A program made the position numbers and the translations under genes. DNA of 64,000 nt from Natribaculum breve (GTDB lineage: Archaea; Halobacteriota; Halobacteria; Halobacteriales; Natrialbaceae). The stretch covers positions 3,038,001 through 3,102,000 of the forward strand of contig NZ_CP095390.1 of NCBI RefSeq assembly GCF_023008585.1. Direction: 5' to 3'. Under the pieces are notes generated by a model. That model saw nothing but the letters and a program-made list of their open reading frames with translations, searched no databases and was not told the DNA's origin. Of this stretch, positions 38,642 through 47,339 are shown one piece after another (position 1 is the stretch's first letter; the number at the start of each line of letters is the position of its first letter).

Positions 38642-40069
38642 ATGATCACGGGAGAGCGGATGGCCGCCGTCGACGAGAACGCCGCGGCGCTTGGCGTGAC
38701 GCGAAAGCAGCTGATGGAGTCGAGCGGGAACGCCGTCGCCCGCGTCGTCCGGCGAGTCGCCGATCCGGGCGCTCGCGTCGCGATCGTCGCCGGTCGCGGG
38801 AACAACGGCGGGGACGCGTTCGTCGCCGCGCGTTTTCTGTCGGCGTACGACGTCACGACGCTGTTGCTCGGACGGGCCGAGACCATCGGGACCGCCATCG
38901 CCCGCGAGAACTGGGCGGCGCTCGAGGCCGGCGAGTACGACACGCGGGAGGTGACCGACTCGAGTGCGTTCTCGCTGCCCGACGCCGACGTGATCGTCGA
39001 CGCGATGCTCGGGACGGGGATCAGCGGCGACCTCCGGGAGCCGGCCGCCACGGCGGCGCGAGCGATCGACGAGGCCGACGCGACCGTCGTCGCCGTCGAC
39101 GTCCCCTCGGGGTTCGACGCCGACGCGGGCGATCACGCGACAAACGGCGTCGAGGCCGACCACGTCGTCACCTTCCACGACGAAAAACCCGGAATGGCGG
39201 ACCTCGAGGCCGAGGTCCACGTCGCCGACATCGGCATCCCGGCGGCCGCCGAACGGTTCGTCGGTCCCGGTGACCGTCGGCTCGCGCGGCCCGACGAGCG
39301 CGGGGGTCGGGCGTTCGTGATCGGCGGCGGTCCCTTCACCGGCGCGCCCGCGCTCGCCGCCCAGGCCGCACTCCGTGCGGGGATGGACCTCTCTTTCGTC
39401 GCCGCGCCCGCGTCGGTGGCGGGCGAGATCCAGGGCTACGCCCCGGACCTCATCGTCCAGCCCTACGAGAGCGACGTCCTCACGCTCAAGCAGGTCGACG
39501 ACCTCGTCGAGACCGCAGAGCGCTACGACGACGTCGTGATCCTCGGGCCCGGTCTCGGGACGGCAGAGGAGACACTCGAGGCCGCCCGCGACTTTCTCGC
39601 CTCGTATGCGGGCCCGGCCGTGGTCGACGCCGACGCGCTGTCGATCGTCCCCGAGGTCGAGACCGAGGCGACGCTCGTCTGTACGCCCAACCGGACGGAA
39701 CTCGCGGCGATGGGCGGGCCGGAGACCGACGACCTGCGCGCGGCGGCCGACGAGATCGAGGCGCTCGCCGCGGACCTGGGTCACGTCGTGCTGGCGAAAG
39801 GCGTCGACGACGTGATCACGGACGGCGAGCGAACCCGGATCAACCGCGCCGGCGTCCCCGGACTGAGCGTCGGCGGCAGCGGCGACACGCTCGCCGGGAT
39901 CGTCGCCGGTTTGCTCGAGCACGCCGATCCGTTCGACGCCGCCTGCGCGGGCGCGTACGTCAACGGGAAGGCGGGCGAACGACTCGCCGAAGCGGACGGC
40001 GTCGGCTTTCTCGCCTCCGACCTCCTCGAGGCGATTCCCGCGGCACTGTGGGGTGAGGACGATGAGTGA
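38642..40069 (+). CDS. nnr: Bifunctional NAD(P)H-hydrate repair enzyme (epimerase and ADP-dependent dehydratase)
   Basis: The 475-residue protein joins both NAD(P)HX repair activities. Residues about 1-210 are the epimerase (YjeF_N): GRGNNGGDAFVAARFLSAYD with the conserved Asn/Gly/Asp cluster, then DAMLGTGISGDLRE. Residues about 215-475 are the dehydratase (ribokinase-like carbohydrate kinase fold): GPFTGAPALAAQAALRAGMD, VVDADALSIVPE, VLAKGVDDVI and GLSVGGSGDTLAGIVAGLLE. It restores hydrated, damaged NADH and NADPH. Its last eight bases overlap the start of moaC, so the two are translationally coupled. Confidence 0.95.
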   Translation: MITGERMAAVDENAAALGVTRKQLMESSGNAVARVVRRVADPGARVAIVAGRGNNGGDAFVAARFLSAYDVTTLLLGRAETIGTAIARENWAALEAGEYDTREVTDSSAFSLPDADVIVDAMLGTGISGDLREPAATAARAIDEADATVVAVDVPSGFDADAGDHATNGVEADHVVTFHDEKPGMADLEAEVHVADIGIPAAAERFVGPGDRRLARPDERGGRAFVIGGGPFTGAPALAAQAALRAGMDLSFVAAPASVAGEIQGYAPDLIVQPYESDVLTLKQVDDLVETAERYDDVVILGPGLGTAEETLEAARDFLASYAGPAVVDADALSIVPEVETEATLVCTPNRTELAAMGGPETDDLRAAADEIEALAADLGHVVLAKGVDDVITDGERTRINRAGVPGLSVGGSGDTLAGIVAGLLEHADPFDAACAGAYVNGKAGERLAEADGVGFLASDLLEAIPAALWGEDDE

Positions 40070-40556
40070 CGACGAGACCGGCGCGGACGACCTCACGCAC
40101 ACGACCGACGAGGGCGACGTCCAGATGGTCGACGTCGGCGACAAACCCGACACGAAGCGGCGAGCGGTCGCCGCAGGCGAGATCCGACTCCAGCCGTCGA
40201 CCGTCGAGGCGATCCGCGCCGACGAGGTCGGCAAGGGCGACGTGCTCGCCACGGCCCGCATTGGCGCGATCCAGGCCGTCAAGCACACCTGGGAGACGAT
40301 CCCGATGTGCCACCAGATCCCGATCACGAACGTCGACACCGCGTTCGACCTCGCCGACGACCGCGTCGAACTCGAGGTGGCGGTCGAGACGACGGGCAAG
40401 ACGGGCTGTGAGATGGAAGCCCTCGAGGGCGTCACGACCGGCCTGAACGTCGTCTGGGACATGGTGAAGGCGATCGAGAAAGACGACGAGGGCCAGTACC
40501 CCGACACGGGCATCGAGAACGTGCGAGTGCTCGAGAAAGAGAAACGAACGCCGTAG
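40062..40556 (+). CDS. moaC: Cyclic pyranopterin monophosphate synthase MoaC
   Basis: The ATG at 40062 gives 164 residues; the ATG three codons earlier is inside nnr. The family hallmarks are MVDVGDKPDTKRRAVAAGEI near the N-terminus, IGAIQAVKHTWETIPMCHQI in the middle and CEMEALEGVTTGLNVVWDMV near the end, carrying the catalytic Lys, His and Asp/Glu. The enzyme makes cyclic pyranopterin monophosphate, an early step of molybdenum cofactor synthesis. The overlap with nnr is probably for expression only. Confidence 0.96.
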   Translation: MSDDETGADDLTHTTDEGDVQMVDVGDKPDTKRRAVAAGEIRLQPSTVEAIRADEVGKGDVLATARIGAIQAVKHTWETIPMCHQIPITNVDTAFDLADDRVELEVAVETTGKTGCEMEALEGVTTGLNVVWDMVKAIEKDDEGQYPDTGIENVRVLEKEKRTP

Positions 40557-40631
40557 TCCGCCGGTTCCCGGTCGAAGCGAATCGAGTGTCAGTTTGAGAA
40601 CTTACTTCTCCGTCCGTGTCAAAGCGTCTCT

Positions 40632-41612
40632 ATGGACGAGGTCGACGAGCCGTCGATGGGACGACGGGGCGGCGGGCCGGATTCGGGCGCGTCGATTGCC
40701 TCGCCGACCACAGAGACTGCGCGAGTGGAACGCGTTTCGGACCCGAGCGACGCGTTTCAGGCGCTCGGAAACGAGATCCGGATGGATATCATCGAGACGA
40801 TGCTCGAGCGGACCGACGGCGACGGACCGTCCCGAGTCGCCTTCTCGACGCTGTTCGAAGAATCCGGCGTCGATACCTCCGCCGGGTTCGCCTACCACAT
40901 CGAGCAACTCGTCGGCTCGTACCTCCACCACTACGATGACGGCTACGAGCTAACCTACGCAGGTGAGCGGATCGCCAGAGCAATCGCCACCGGGGCGTAC
41001 ACCCACCGCGTCGATCAGCCGCCGGTCGAACTCGAGGATCCCTGTCCGTTCTGTGACCGACGGGAACTCGAGGCCCGATCGACCGACAACGTGGTGACGA
41101 TCGCCTGTGACGACTGCGGACGGTCGCTGTTGCGGCTCGGATTCCCGCCCGCTGGCGTCGAGGGTCACGGCGATGGATTTCCGGAGGCGTTCGATCGCCA
41201 CCATCGCCACCGACTCGGACTCGCCGCCGACGGCGTCTGTCCCGACTGCAGCGGCGACGTCTCCGGGCGACTCGTGACGCCGAGTCCGTCCGTCGCGGAC
41301 GAGCTCCCGGCGGAGTACGACGACCACGTCCAGGCGGAGCTCTCGTGTCACTGTTGTGGAATCGAGTTTCGGTGTCCGGTGACGCTCGCCGTTCTCGACC
41401 ACTCGGCCGTCGTCTCCTTCTACCACGAACACGGCGAAGACCTCTCGGACCGGCCGATCTGGAACGTCGGCCACGAGTGGGCCGAGACGGTCCTCTCGGA
41501 GGAGCCACTCGCCGTTCGCGTCGTCACCGAACTCGATGGGGACGTGCTTGCGCTCTACGTCGACGAGCGTGCGTCGGTCGTCGACGTGCAGCGTTCGTCG
41601 GCCGACGGGTGA
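40632..41612 (+). CDS. ArsR-like winged-helix protein with zinc-binding C-terminal region
   Basis: The 326-residue protein begins with a disordered segment, then an ArsR-type winged helix (about 38-125): AFQALGNEIRMDIIETMLER, then FAYHIEQLVGSYLHHYDDGY. The C-terminal part has CxxC pairs (CPFCDRR, CDDCGRS, CPDCSGD, CHCCGIE), suggesting zinc ribbons, and a final beta-rich domain (LAVRVVTELDGDVLALYVDE). This is a haloarchaeal one-component regulator type, whose ligand is unknown. The downstream proteasome genes are on the opposite strand, only four bases away. Confidence 0.85.
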   Translation: MDEVDEPSMGRRGGGPDSGASIASPTTETARVERVSDPSDAFQALGNEIRMDIIETMLERTDGDGPSRVAFSTLFEESGVDTSAGFAYHIEQLVGSYLHHYDDGYELTYAGERIARAIATGAYTHRVDQPPVELEDPCPFCDRRELEARSTDNVVTIACDDCGRSLLRLGFPPAGVEGHGDGFPEAFDRHHRHRLGLAADGVCPDCSGDVSGRLVTPSPSVADELPAEYDDHVQAELSCHCCGIEFRCPVTLAVLDHSAVVSFYHEHGEDLSDRPIWNVGHEWAETVLSEEPLAVRVVTELDGDVLALYVDERASVVDVQRSSADG

Positions 41613-41615
41613 CGG

Positions 41616-42356
41616 TCACTCCGAGCCGACTTCGGCGAGCACGTCCGCAACACGGTCCGTGGAAAGGGTCTGGACGCCACCTCCGTGCGAGCCGATCGTT
41701 CGTACCTCGAGCGTTTCGGGCGAGAGATCGTCGTCGGTCGTCACCGCCAGTCCTTCGAGTGCGGTCTCGATCGCCCACTGGCGTCCGCTTTCGTCGTCGA
41801 ACGCCGCTTCGAAGAATTGCCTGACGTCGTTCGTCCCCTCACCGATCGCAGCCGCGTTCCAGCCGTACGGCGTTCCGCTCGGGTCGACCTCGAACAGCCT
41901 CGGTCGATCGGTTCCGCCGGTCACGTCGAGCCCGCCGACCAGCAGGGCAGCCCCGTACGGTCGCGAGCCGCCGGTCTGGGTCTGTTCCTGGACGTGATTG
42001 GCGAGTCGCTTCGCGAGCAGTTCGACGTCGATCGGCTCGTCGTATCGCAGCCGATGCTGCTGGCTCGCCCGACGGGCGACGTCGACGAGCTGTCTGGCGT
42101 CGGCCGCGTGTCCCGCCGACGCGACTGCCAGGTGGTCGTCGACCGCGTGGACCTTCTCGACCGACGTCGGTTCTAGTAGCGGCGACCGGACACGTTTTCG
42201 TGCCGCGAGGACGGTGCAGTCGTCGGCCACGACGCCGACGCTCGGCGCACCCCGTTCGACGGCCTCCCGTGCGTACTCGACCTGGTAGAGCCGGCCGTCT
42301 GGCGAAAAGATCGTACTCCCGCGGTCGTAGGCCTGCTGGTGGGCACTCGAGTCCAT
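41616..42356 (-). CDS. psmA: 20S proteasome alpha subunit, divergent copy
   Basis: The 246-residue protein starts MDSSAHQQAYDRGSTIFSPD and continues GRLYQVEYAREAVERGAPSV, the invariant proteasome alpha N-terminus (gate residues YDRGSTIFSPDGRLYQVEY). The remainder follows the alpha fold, with ALLVGGLDVTGGTDRPRLFE and GWNAAAIGEGTNDVRQFFEA. Alpha rings cap the proteasome and gate substrate entry with the AAA ATPase PAN. It lies one base after psmB and is clearly in one operon with it. Because haloarchaea generally carry their main alpha genes elsewhere in the chromosome, this may be an accessory copy; the sequence has several substitutions typical of such paralogues. Confidence 0.93.
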   Translation of the reverse strand: MDSSAHQQAYDRGSTIFSPDGRLYQVEYAREAVERGAPSVGVVADDCTVLAARKRVRSPLLEPTSVEKVHAVDDHLAVASAGHAADARQLVDVARRASQQHRLRYDEPIDVELLAKRLANHVQEQTQTGGSRPYGAALLVGGLDVTGGTDRPRLFEVDPSGTPYGWNAAAIGEGTNDVRQFFEAAFDDESGRQWAIETALEGLAVTTDDDLSPETLEVRTIGSHGGGVQTLSTDRVADVLAEVGSE

Positions 42357-42357
42357 T

Positions 42358-43110
42358 TCAGGCCACCTCCTCGCTCGTTGCGGCGACCGCCGCTTCCGGG
42401 GTATCGAACGTCTCGAGGTCGACGCCGTCGTCCGTAACCGCCGCCAGGGTCGTGCCGTCGCCGCTCGCAGTGTCCCGTTCGGTCGCGCTGTAAACGACGC
42501 TACAGGCGAGAGAGCGAATCTCGGTCACTTCGAGGTCGGGTTCGTAGGCGTCTTCGAGAGCTCCGTAAGCCAGTTGCATACCACTGCCGCTTGCCGCGTA
42601 CTCGGTGCGCATGACGCTGCCGCCACGACCGATCTGGTAGAGCGCCGGCGCGTCGTCGACGCCAGCGAGCACGAGTTCGAGTATCCGGTAGGGACCGCGT
42701 CGAACGAGGTCACCAGCGACCGTCGCCGCTGTCTCGACCGACGCTGGTCGGCCGTGGCGCAGTTTGTACAGCCGGAGGTCGGCACGCAGCCGTCGAACGA
42801 ACGACTGAGCATCGCTTACGCTCCCCGCGAAGGCGACGGCCATCCGATCGTCGACGGGTTCGATCTTTCGAGCCCGCTGATTCGTCACGAACTGGCCGCC
42901 CAGGCTCGCACGCGTGTCGGCGGCGAGAACGGCGACGTCGGCACCGACGACACCGAGGGTCGTAGTTCCGGTCTTGACGATCGCTCTCGAGTCGTCCGAG
43001 TTGGTCTGTCCATCTCTTCGGGCAGGAACGGCGAATCGATCTTCTCCTGCACTGGCGATCGATTCGACTGCGTTTCTGGCGACGGTGCGGTCGTGAACTC
43101 TTTGACGCAT
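42358..43110 (-). CDS. psmB: 20S proteasome beta subunit (protease), paired with alpha
   Basis: The 250-residue precursor has a 48-residue propeptide ending KTG, cut before Thr49 of TTTLGVVGADVAVLAADTRA. Thr49 is the catalytic nucleophile (Thr1), the Asp17 equivalent is in AADTRAS and the Lys33 equivalent in ARKIEPVDDRM. Further hallmarks are AASGSGMQLAYGALEDAYEP with the SGS loop. It should therefore be active. The alpha gene follows after one base. A perfect 18-bp palindrome containing a TATA-like core sits 37-54 bases before the ATG, suggesting dimeric repressor control of the pair. Confidence 0.94.
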   Translation of the reverse strand: MRQRVHDRTVARNAVESIASAGEDRFAVPARRDGQTNSDDSRAIVKTGTTTLGVVGADVAVLAADTRASLGGQFVTNQRARKIEPVDDRMAVAFAGSVSDAQSFVRRLRADLRLYKLRHGRPASVETAATVAGDLVRRGPYRILELVLAGVDDAPALYQIGRGGSVMRTEYAASGSGMQLAYGALEDAYEPDLEVTEIRSLACSVVYSATERDTASGDGTTLAAVTDDGVDLETFDTPEAAVAATSEEVA

Positions 43111-43146
43111 CGTCCGAGAGGAGAGTCCTCGACGGATTAAGTGTTA

Positions 43147-43164
43147 GCTAAAATATATTTTAGC
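43147..43164. promoter_or_regulatory. 18-bp perfect palindrome overlapping the psmB TATA region
   Basis: GCTAAAATATATTTTAGC is fully self-complementary and lies 37-54 bases upstream of the psmB ATG. The AT-rich centre (AAAATATATTTT) can serve as the TATA box, so a protein binding the palindrome would block it. It is also upstream of the gene at 43312, but 150 bases away. Confidence 0.6.
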
Positions 43165-43311
43165 GGTGGAGGCGTACGAACCCGGGCCAGCGCGTCGAGA
43201 GCGTCACCGAAAGACCAATACTTGGATAATTGAAACCATGAGCCGACCAATGGCTTCCGGTTCCTGGCTCGATCGCATCTCTCGAATCAGTGTCAATCCC
43301 TTCTTCGTGAG

Positions 43312-44349
43312 GTGATCGACGTGACACTCCGAACGCCCCTCTGTGACCGACTCGAGATCGAGTACCCGATCGTCCAGGCACCGATCGGGAGCGCGACCTG
43401 TCCGGCCCTCGCCGCGGCGGTGTCGAACGCCGGCGGACTCGGCCACCTCGCCGTCACCTGGCGCGACCTCGAGGAGACCGACCGGGTCGTCCGCGAGACC
43501 CGGGACCTGACCGACGAACCGTTCGCCGTCAACCTCGTGCTCGACGAGGCGACGACGGTCCACGACGCGGCCGACCACCTCGAGGTCGTCCTCGAGGCCG
43601 GGGCGGAAATCGTCTCCTTCTCGTTCGGCGATCCGGAGCCGTACGTCGACGCCGTCCACGACGCCGGCGGTCTCGTCTGCCAGACCGTCGCCAGCGCGAC
43701 GGCGGCGAGGCGAGCGGTCGAGGCGGGCGTCGACGTCGTCGTCGCACAGGGGCTCGAGGCCGGCGGCCACGTCGGCAGCGAGGTCGCGACGACTGCGCTC
43801 GTGCCGCGAGTCGCGGACGCGGTCGACGTCCCGGTCGTCGCCGCAGGCGGCATCGCCGACGGGCGAGGGATCGCGGCGGCGCTCGCGCTCGGAGCCGACG
43901 GCGTCTGGCTCGGGACGCGGTTCGTCGCCACCGAGGAGGCAGTCGTCGCCGACCGATACCGCGAGCGCGTCCGCGAGAGCCACGAGACCGACACCCGGCT
44001 GACGACCGTCTTCGACAAGGGCTGGCCCGGTATGCCCCACCGCGTCCTCGAGAACGAGACCCTCGAGCGCTACGACGAGGCGGGGCGACCGCCGTCGGGC
44101 GACAGGCCGGGCGAGGACGACGTCGTCGCCACGACCGGGGAGGGCGAGTCGATCGAGCGATACGACGAGGCGCTGGCGACGCCCGACGTCTCGGGCGACG
44201 TCGACGCGATGGCGCTGTACGCCGGGCAGGGCGTCGGGCTGGCCGACGACGTCCCGTCCGCCGGCGACCTCGTCGCCGACCTCGTCGCGGAGACGCTCGA
44301 GGCGAGCGAGCGGCTCTCGGCTCTCGCCGGTGGAGAAAGCGGGGAGTGA
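43312..44349 (+). CDS. Nitronate monooxygenase-type FMN protein
   Basis: The frame starts with GTG at 43312 or GTG at 43321 (VTLRTPLCDRLEIEYPIVQA); the second is likelier. About 343 residues form a TIM barrel of the nitronate monooxygenase (2-nitropropane dioxygenase) family: PIVQAPIGSATCPALAAAVS, the FMN-binding VVAAGGIADGRGIAAALALG, GADGVWLGTRFVATEEAVV, and QGLEAGGHVGS with the active-site His. The family oxidises alkyl nitronates, but many members act in other FMN-dependent reactions. The C-terminal part is longer than usual and contains an acidic insert. It ends 19 bases before repeat copy 1d. Confidence 0.87.
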   Translation: MIDVTLRTPLCDRLEIEYPIVQAPIGSATCPALAAAVSNAGGLGHLAVTWRDLEETDRVVRETRDLTDEPFAVNLVLDEATTVHDAADHLEVVLEAGAEIVSFSFGDPEPYVDAVHDAGGLVCQTVASATAARRAVEAGVDVVVAQGLEAGGHVGSEVATTALVPRVADAVDVPVVAAGGIADGRGIAAALALGADGVWLGTRFVATEEAVVADRYRERVRESHETDTRLTTVFDKGWPGMPHRVLENETLERYDEAGRPPSGDRPGEDDVVATTGEGESIERYDEALATPDVSGDVDAMALYAGQGVGLADDVPSAGDLVADLVAETLEASERLSALAGGESGE

Positions 44350-44367
44350 CAGATTGCGGCGCTCGGC

Positions 44368-44480
44368 TGATACTACCGGACAACGGTCAGTGACTACTCG
44401 ATCGCGTCTCGACGACTGTCGTCAGCGACGACAGCGTCTCGAATGCGATCGATGGCTGCACCGTGTTGTCCGGCAGTATG
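44368..44480. repeat. Intergenic inverted-repeat element, family 1 (copy 1d)
   Basis: The most complete family 1 copy. Its left arm TGATACTACCGGACAACGGT pairs with its right arm CCGTGTTGTCCGGCAGTATG. Between them lie CTCGATCGCGTCTCGACGAC and GCGTCTCGAATGCGATCGAT, also complementary, around a centre GTCGTCAGCGACGAC. It fills the gap between two convergent genes. Confidence 0.85.
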
Positions 44481-44496
44481 ACTCGAACCGTCTCGT

Positions 44497-45240
44497 CTAC
44501 AGGTCCATTCCGCCGTTGACGTCGATCACTTCGCCGGTGATGTACGACGACTCCTCGCTGGCGAGAAAGCGAACGACGGCGGCGATGTCTTCGATCTCCG
44601 CCAGTCGCTCGAGCGGGACGCCCGCGACGATGCGCTCGAGGACTTTCTCCGGGACCGACTCGATCATGTCGGTCTTCGTGTAGCCCGGGGCGACGCAGTT
44701 GGCGGTCGACCCGCCCTGTGCGAGCTCGAGTGCGATCGTTCGCGTGAAGCCGAACATGCCGCTTTTCGCGGCGGCGTAGTTGGCCTGGCCGAAGTTGCCC
44801 TGTTTGCCGACGACGCTCGAGATGTTGATGAGCCGACCCTCCTCGGCGTTCCAGATGTCGTCGTAGAACTCCTGGGTGCAGTTGAACATCCCGCCCAGGT
44901 TGACGTCGATGACGCGGTCCCACTCCTCGCGGGTCATGTCGACGAACTGGGTGTCGGCGGTGAGACCGGCGTTGTTCACGAGCACGTCGGCTGGGCCGAA
45001 CGCCTCGTGGCAGACCTCCCGCATCCGCTCGACTTCGTCGCGATTCGTCACGTCGGCCTGAGCGGTGATGGCGTTCCCGCCACTGTCTTCGATCGCCTCG
45101 ACGGCGTCGTGTGCCGCTCCCTCAGAGGAGCGGTAGTTGACGACGACGTTCGCTCCTTCGCTCCCGAGGTGCTCGGCGATGCCTCGTCCGATACCTCGTG
45201 CCGAACCGGTGATGACGCAATTCCGTCCCTCCATGGACAT
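44497..45240 (-). CDS. phaB: Acetoacetyl-CoA / 3-oxoacyl reductase (PhaB/FabG type SDR)
   Basis: The ATG at 45240 (or 45234) gives 247 (or 245) residues. The short-chain dehydrogenase motifs are GSARGIGRGIAEHLGSEGAN (cofactor loop), NNAGLTADTQF, SSVVGKQGNFGQANYAAAKS (catalytic Ser, Tyr-x3-Lys) and the C-terminal VIDVNGGMDL. The Asn-Tyr-Arg-Ser after the second strand (VVVNYRSSEG) suggests NADPH use. It reduces acetoacetyl-CoA or longer oxoacyl-CoA to the (R)-hydroxy form used by PHA synthase. It lies downstream of phaC on the same strand, 120 bases from its stop. Confidence 0.9.
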   Translation of the reverse strand: MSMEGRNCVITGSARGIGRGIAEHLGSEGANVVVNYRSSEGAAHDAVEAIEDSGGNAITAQADVTNRDEVERMREVCHEAFGPADVLVNNAGLTADTQFVDMTREEWDRVIDVNLGGMFNCTQEFYDDIWNAEEGRLINISSVVGKQGNFGQANYAAAKSGMFGFTRTIALELAQGGSTANCVAPGYTKTDMIESVPEKVLERIVAGVPLERLAEIEDIAAVVRFLASEESSYITGEVIDVNGGMDL

Positions 45241-45360
45241 GGTGTAAACACGTTGAACCTCCGACGATAAATAATGAACTATGAGGCAATCTACCATGAT
45301 GGTTCACAGGTCGACGGCGAATCCCCCGCGACCCGTCTAAAACGCCGAAACGGCGGCCGC

Positions 45361-46761
45361 CTAGCGATCGCTCGCCTGGTCGATCCAGTCTTCGATCCGG
45401 CTCGGCGAGATGCCGGTCTCGCCGGCGAGGTCGGCGACGTCCGCGGCCGCGAGGTCGGCGAAGGTCTCGATGCCCGCCGAACGGAGGTCGTCGGCGTACG
45501 CCTCGCCGACGCCCGTGAGCTCGGTCAGGTCGTCGGTTTCCACGGCACCAGCGCCGTTCGCTTCCGCCGTCTCCGCCGTCTCCGCCGACTCCGCCGACTC
45601 CGCCGTCTCCGCCGACTCCGCCGACTCGAGGTCGTCGCCCGTTCCCATCTCGGTCGCCGCGGCGTCGGTCTCGTCGCTCCTCGAGCGTTCCTCGAACCAC
45701 TCGCAGACGTCGGGCCAGAGTTCCGCGTGGCTGCGCGAGGAGACGGACATGCCGATGTGGCCGGTCGGGAACTCCATGATCTCCGTGTCCTCGCTCGGGA
45801 TGGCCTCGTTGAACGGCTTCGAGGCGCCCGGCGGGATGAGGTGGTCGTACTCGGCGACGATCTGGAGGACGGGCATGTCGATGTTCTCGACGTCGACGTG
45901 CTTGCCGTCGAGGTAGAGTTCGTTCTCGATCAGCTTGTTCTCCTGGTAGACGTCGCGGATGAACTGGTCGTAGGTCTCGCCGGCGACGTCGATGCCGTCG
46001 GCCAGCCACTTCTCCATCCGGGCGAAGTTCTCGACGAAGTCCTCGTCGTCCATGTTCTCGTAGAAGCGGACGTACTTCGTCAGGTTGTTCTGGACGGGGT
46101 CCATCAGCGCGAACCCGACGTCGAGAAACTCCGCGGGGACGTTGTCGAACGTCTCGGTGACCGTCTCGGGATCGTAGTACTCCTCTGCGCCCCAGAGTTC
46201 GAGGACGCCACCCTCGCCCGTAAAGCACAGGCCGGCGGCCATCAGTCCGAGGTTGCGGACCTTCTCGGGGAACAACGCGGCGTACATCGCCGACATGGTG
46301 CCGCCCATACAGTAGCCCAGCACGTTGATCGCGTCCTGGCCGGAGCGCTCGCGGACCACGTCGACGCAGTTGTCGATGTAGCGGGTGACGTAGTCGTCGA
46401 GCGTGAGCGATCGATCGAGTTCGGAGGGCTCGCCCCAGTCGATCAGGTAGACGTCGAACCCCTCCTCGAGTAACGTCTTGACGACCGACCGGTCGGGCTG
46501 GAGGTCGAGGATGTACGGCCGGTTGATCAGCGCGTAGACGATCAGGATGGGGACGTCGTACTGCTCGTCGGTCTGGGCCTCGTAGTGTTTGAGGTGGAGT
46601 TTGTTCTCCTCGTAGACGACCTCGTGTGGCGTCTGCCCGACCTCGACTTCGTTCAGCGTCTCGCCGCGGTCCGGGGCAACCGACAGCTTCTCGGCCATCT
46701 CGGCAGCGCCCTCCCAGGCCTGCCGTTGTACGTCCATCGCGAGCGTGTACGGGGTCTTCAT
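45361..46761 (-). CDS. phaC: PHA synthase catalytic subunit PhaC (class III), with C-terminal helix-hairpin-helix extension
   Basis: The 466-residue protein is the catalytic half of the class III synthase. The nucleophile Cys151 is in the lipase-like box GYCMGG ([14 protein letters not shown]), the Asp is in [16 protein letters not shown] and the His in [13 protein letters not shown]. It polymerises hydroxyacyl-CoA into polyhydroxyalkanoate on the granule surface. The core ends near residue 375. A low-complexity (Ala-Glu-Ser/Thr) linker encoded by 9-bp repeats follows, and the last 50 residues ([20 protein letters not shown] ... [20 protein letters not shown]) form two helix-hairpin-helix units, a nucleic-acid or protein contact module. 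It overlaps phaE by four bases. Confidence 0.95.
   Translation of the reverse strand: MKTPYTLAMDVQRQAWEGAAEMAEKLSVAPDRGETLNEVEVGQTPHEVVYEENKLHLKHYEAQTDEQYDVPILIVYALINRPYILDLQPDRSVVKTLLEEGFDVYLIDWGEPSELDRSLTLDDYVTRYIDNCVDVVRERSGQDAINVLGYCMGGTMSAMYAALFPEKVRNLGLMAAGLCFTGEGGVLELWGAEEYYDPETVTETFDNVPAEFLDVGFALMDPVQNNLTKYVRFYENMDDEDFVENFARMEKWLADGIDVAGETYDQFIRDVYQENKLIENELYLDGKHVDVENIDMPVLQIVAEYDHLIPPGASKPFNEAIPSEDTEIMEFPTGHIGMSVSSRSHAELWPDVCEWFEERSRSDETDAAATEMGTGDDLESAESAETAESAESAETAETAEANGAGAVETDDLTELTGVGEAYADDLRSAGIETFADLAAADVADLAGETGISPSRIEDWIDQASDR
45564..45628 (-). repeat. 9-bp tandem repeat in the phaC linker
   Basis: The plus-strand unit TCCGCCGTC / TCCGCCGAC is repeated seven times (nine bases each), encoding an Ala-Glu-Thr/Ser linker between the synthase core and the helix-hairpin-helix tail. 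Such a run is prone to slippage. Confidence 0.85.
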
Positions 46762-47300
46762 TCTTGGAGTTCCTCGAGAACGCGGTCGAGTTTCTGCTCG
46801 ACGGCGTGTTGGCGACGCTCGAGTTCGACCAGTCGGTCGCCGACCTCGACGACGTCACTCCCCGTGGCGAACCCGAGCGTGCGCAGGGTCGTTTCGGCGG
46901 CCTCGTCGGCCTGCTGCTGGGCCTCGAGGACGTCGCCGACGGTCTCGCCGGTCATCCTGGCGAACGCCGTCGTCGACATCACTTCCTTGAACGCCTCGTT
47001 GGCCGTGTTCAGCCAGACGTCGCGAAACTCCTCGAGGTCGACGTCCTCGCCCTCGACGACGTCGTTCATCCGCTCGACCATCTGCTGGGAGGCGTTCATC
47101 CAGGCGTCGTACGCGCGGGCGTAGCCTTCGACGCCGTCGGCCACCTCGACGTCGTCGGTCGTCTCCTCGACCGCCTCGGACCAGCTCTCGACGAACTGGG
47201 CCTGTGCCTCCATGTTCTGCTCGAGTGCCTCGAGGAATTGTTCGTTCCACTGTTCGACGAACGCGTTCCAGTTTTGCGTCTGGGGCTGGGAGTCTGTCAT
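46758..47300 (-). CDS. phaE: PHA synthase subunit PhaE
   Basis: The 180-residue acidic protein starts [20 protein letters not shown] and shows the haloarchaeal PhaE pattern: helical throughout, with [40 protein letters not shown] and a coiled-coil C-terminus ([19 protein letters not shown]). PhaE has no catalytic residues and is required as the partner of PhaC. Its four-base overlap with phaC gives balanced synthesis. It follows phaP after 39 bases. Confidence 0.93.
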   Translation of the reverse strand: MTDSQPQTQNWNAFVEQWNEQFLEALEQNMEAQAQFVESWSEAVEETTDDVEVADGVEGYARAYDAWMNASQQMVERMNDVVEGEDVDLEEFRDVWLNTANEAFKEVMSTTAFARMTGETVGDVLEAQQQADEAAETTLRTLGFATGSDVVEVGDRLVELERRQHAVEQKLDRVLEELQE

Positions 47301-47339
47301 TGGACAAAAATTGGGCTGCTAACGTGAAAAGGTTGGTCT

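Noticed and set aside
45564..45628. Frameshift or assembly error in phaC at the 9-bp repeats
   Set aside because: The repeat unit is a multiple of three and the frame continues into a coherent helix-hairpin-helix domain.
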